Below are positions 63,520 through 64,000 of a DNA stretch of 64,000 bases, one piece after another. Every line of letters starts with the position of its first letter. Position 1 is the first letter of the stretch. The stretch covers positions 97,507,897-97,571,896 of the forward strand of contig NC_081407.1 in NCBI RefSeq assembly GCF_030272615.1, in the 5' to 3' direction. The position numbers and the translations under genes are program-made. The notes below the pieces were generated by a model that saw only the letters and a list, made by a program, of their open reading frames with translations, did not search any database and was not told the origin of the DNA. This stretch comes from Cryptomeria japonica (taxonomy: Eukaryota; Streptophyta; Pinopsida; Cupressales; Cupressaceae).

Positions 63520-64000
63520 CTGAAAAATTTGCAATTCAATTAAAAAACAATGAGTCACACAAACAACAACTTTGACTTCCATTTTATACTGAATGAAATA
63601 TGATAGGTCTCTGCTCACAACTAAAAAAACACATCCTTTTACAAATGACACTGAAATCAATGTCATCTGTGCATCTAAATTACCATCCACATACAGCTAC
63701 ACTTAGTTGAGCATTCAATTGTAGAGAAATACATCTATAGAATATATACATTATATTCCCGGTTAATTTTAATAATCTCTTTGTCAATTCTTTGTGATGA
63801 AAGATTAAAAAAAAGGACAACCACCCCAGTGAGAAAAGAGTCAGATGATTAGGAGCTTCAGGTACACGATACTAGGATTCCATAAAACAAAGCTCATTAA
63901 ACATGCTACAAGAAGTCAAAACAGCAATATACAACTGGAAAGAAAAAACATAACTGTTAGCAAGAAAAGCATCATAAGTACATGTTAGAATCAAGGGAAA
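63520..64000. other. TFB1 intron upstream of the first visible exon
   Basis: No further TFB1 exon was found to the window edge. Confidence 0.5.

Overview
The window is plant nuclear DNA that lies almost entirely inside one host gene. Nine short exons on the minus strand (782 coding bases, about 1.2% of the window) join in phase, all with GT-AG splice sites. They encode the middle of the TFIIH core subunit TFB1/p62: the end of an N-terminal PH-like domain and two BSD domains. The gene enters beyond base 64000 and leaves before base 1. Three introns are very large (28,659, 18,401 and 8,808 bp), and a fourth runs off the left edge. Long introns filled with old transposons suggest a large-genome seed plant, most likely a gymnosperm; the species cannot be named from the sequence.

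Layout from left to right. 1-4990: open-ended intron holding a decayed minus-strand LTR element (about 1204-4957) with a second repeat inside it. 4991-5056: exon. 5057-23457: intron with a solo LTR (5280-6970), a non-autonomous LTR element rich in small hairpins (7058-9423), a decayed Ty3/gypsy pol split by an LTR fragment, a complete 332-bp TRIM whose LTRs each carry a tRNA-like pol III unit (13337-13668), another solo LTR (15118-16746), a broken intron-containing hAT transposase gene (19237-21378) and a decayed hairpin repeat. 23458-23826: two exons. 23827-52485: intron with a LINE nested in a solo LTR (24760-28224), a nested LTR complex (29-34.6 kb), a GGGACG-rich terminal-inverted-repeat element, a Ty1/copia element with matching target duplications (39357-44756), a 4.2-kb solo LTR with twelve hairpin repeats (44976-49159) and a second GGGACG element. 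52486-54454: four exons. 54455-63262: intron with a solo LTR (58714-59840) and another repeat cluster. 63263-63519: two exons.

The only gene likely to be working is TFB1; all transposon coding regions seen are broken. Many insertions are dated relative to each other by exact 5-bp (LTR) or 15-bp (LINE) target duplications. The least ordinary features are the tRNA-like TRIM and the repeated appearance, in unrelated elements, of arrays of short hairpins whose stems change in a compensating way while the loops stay similar.
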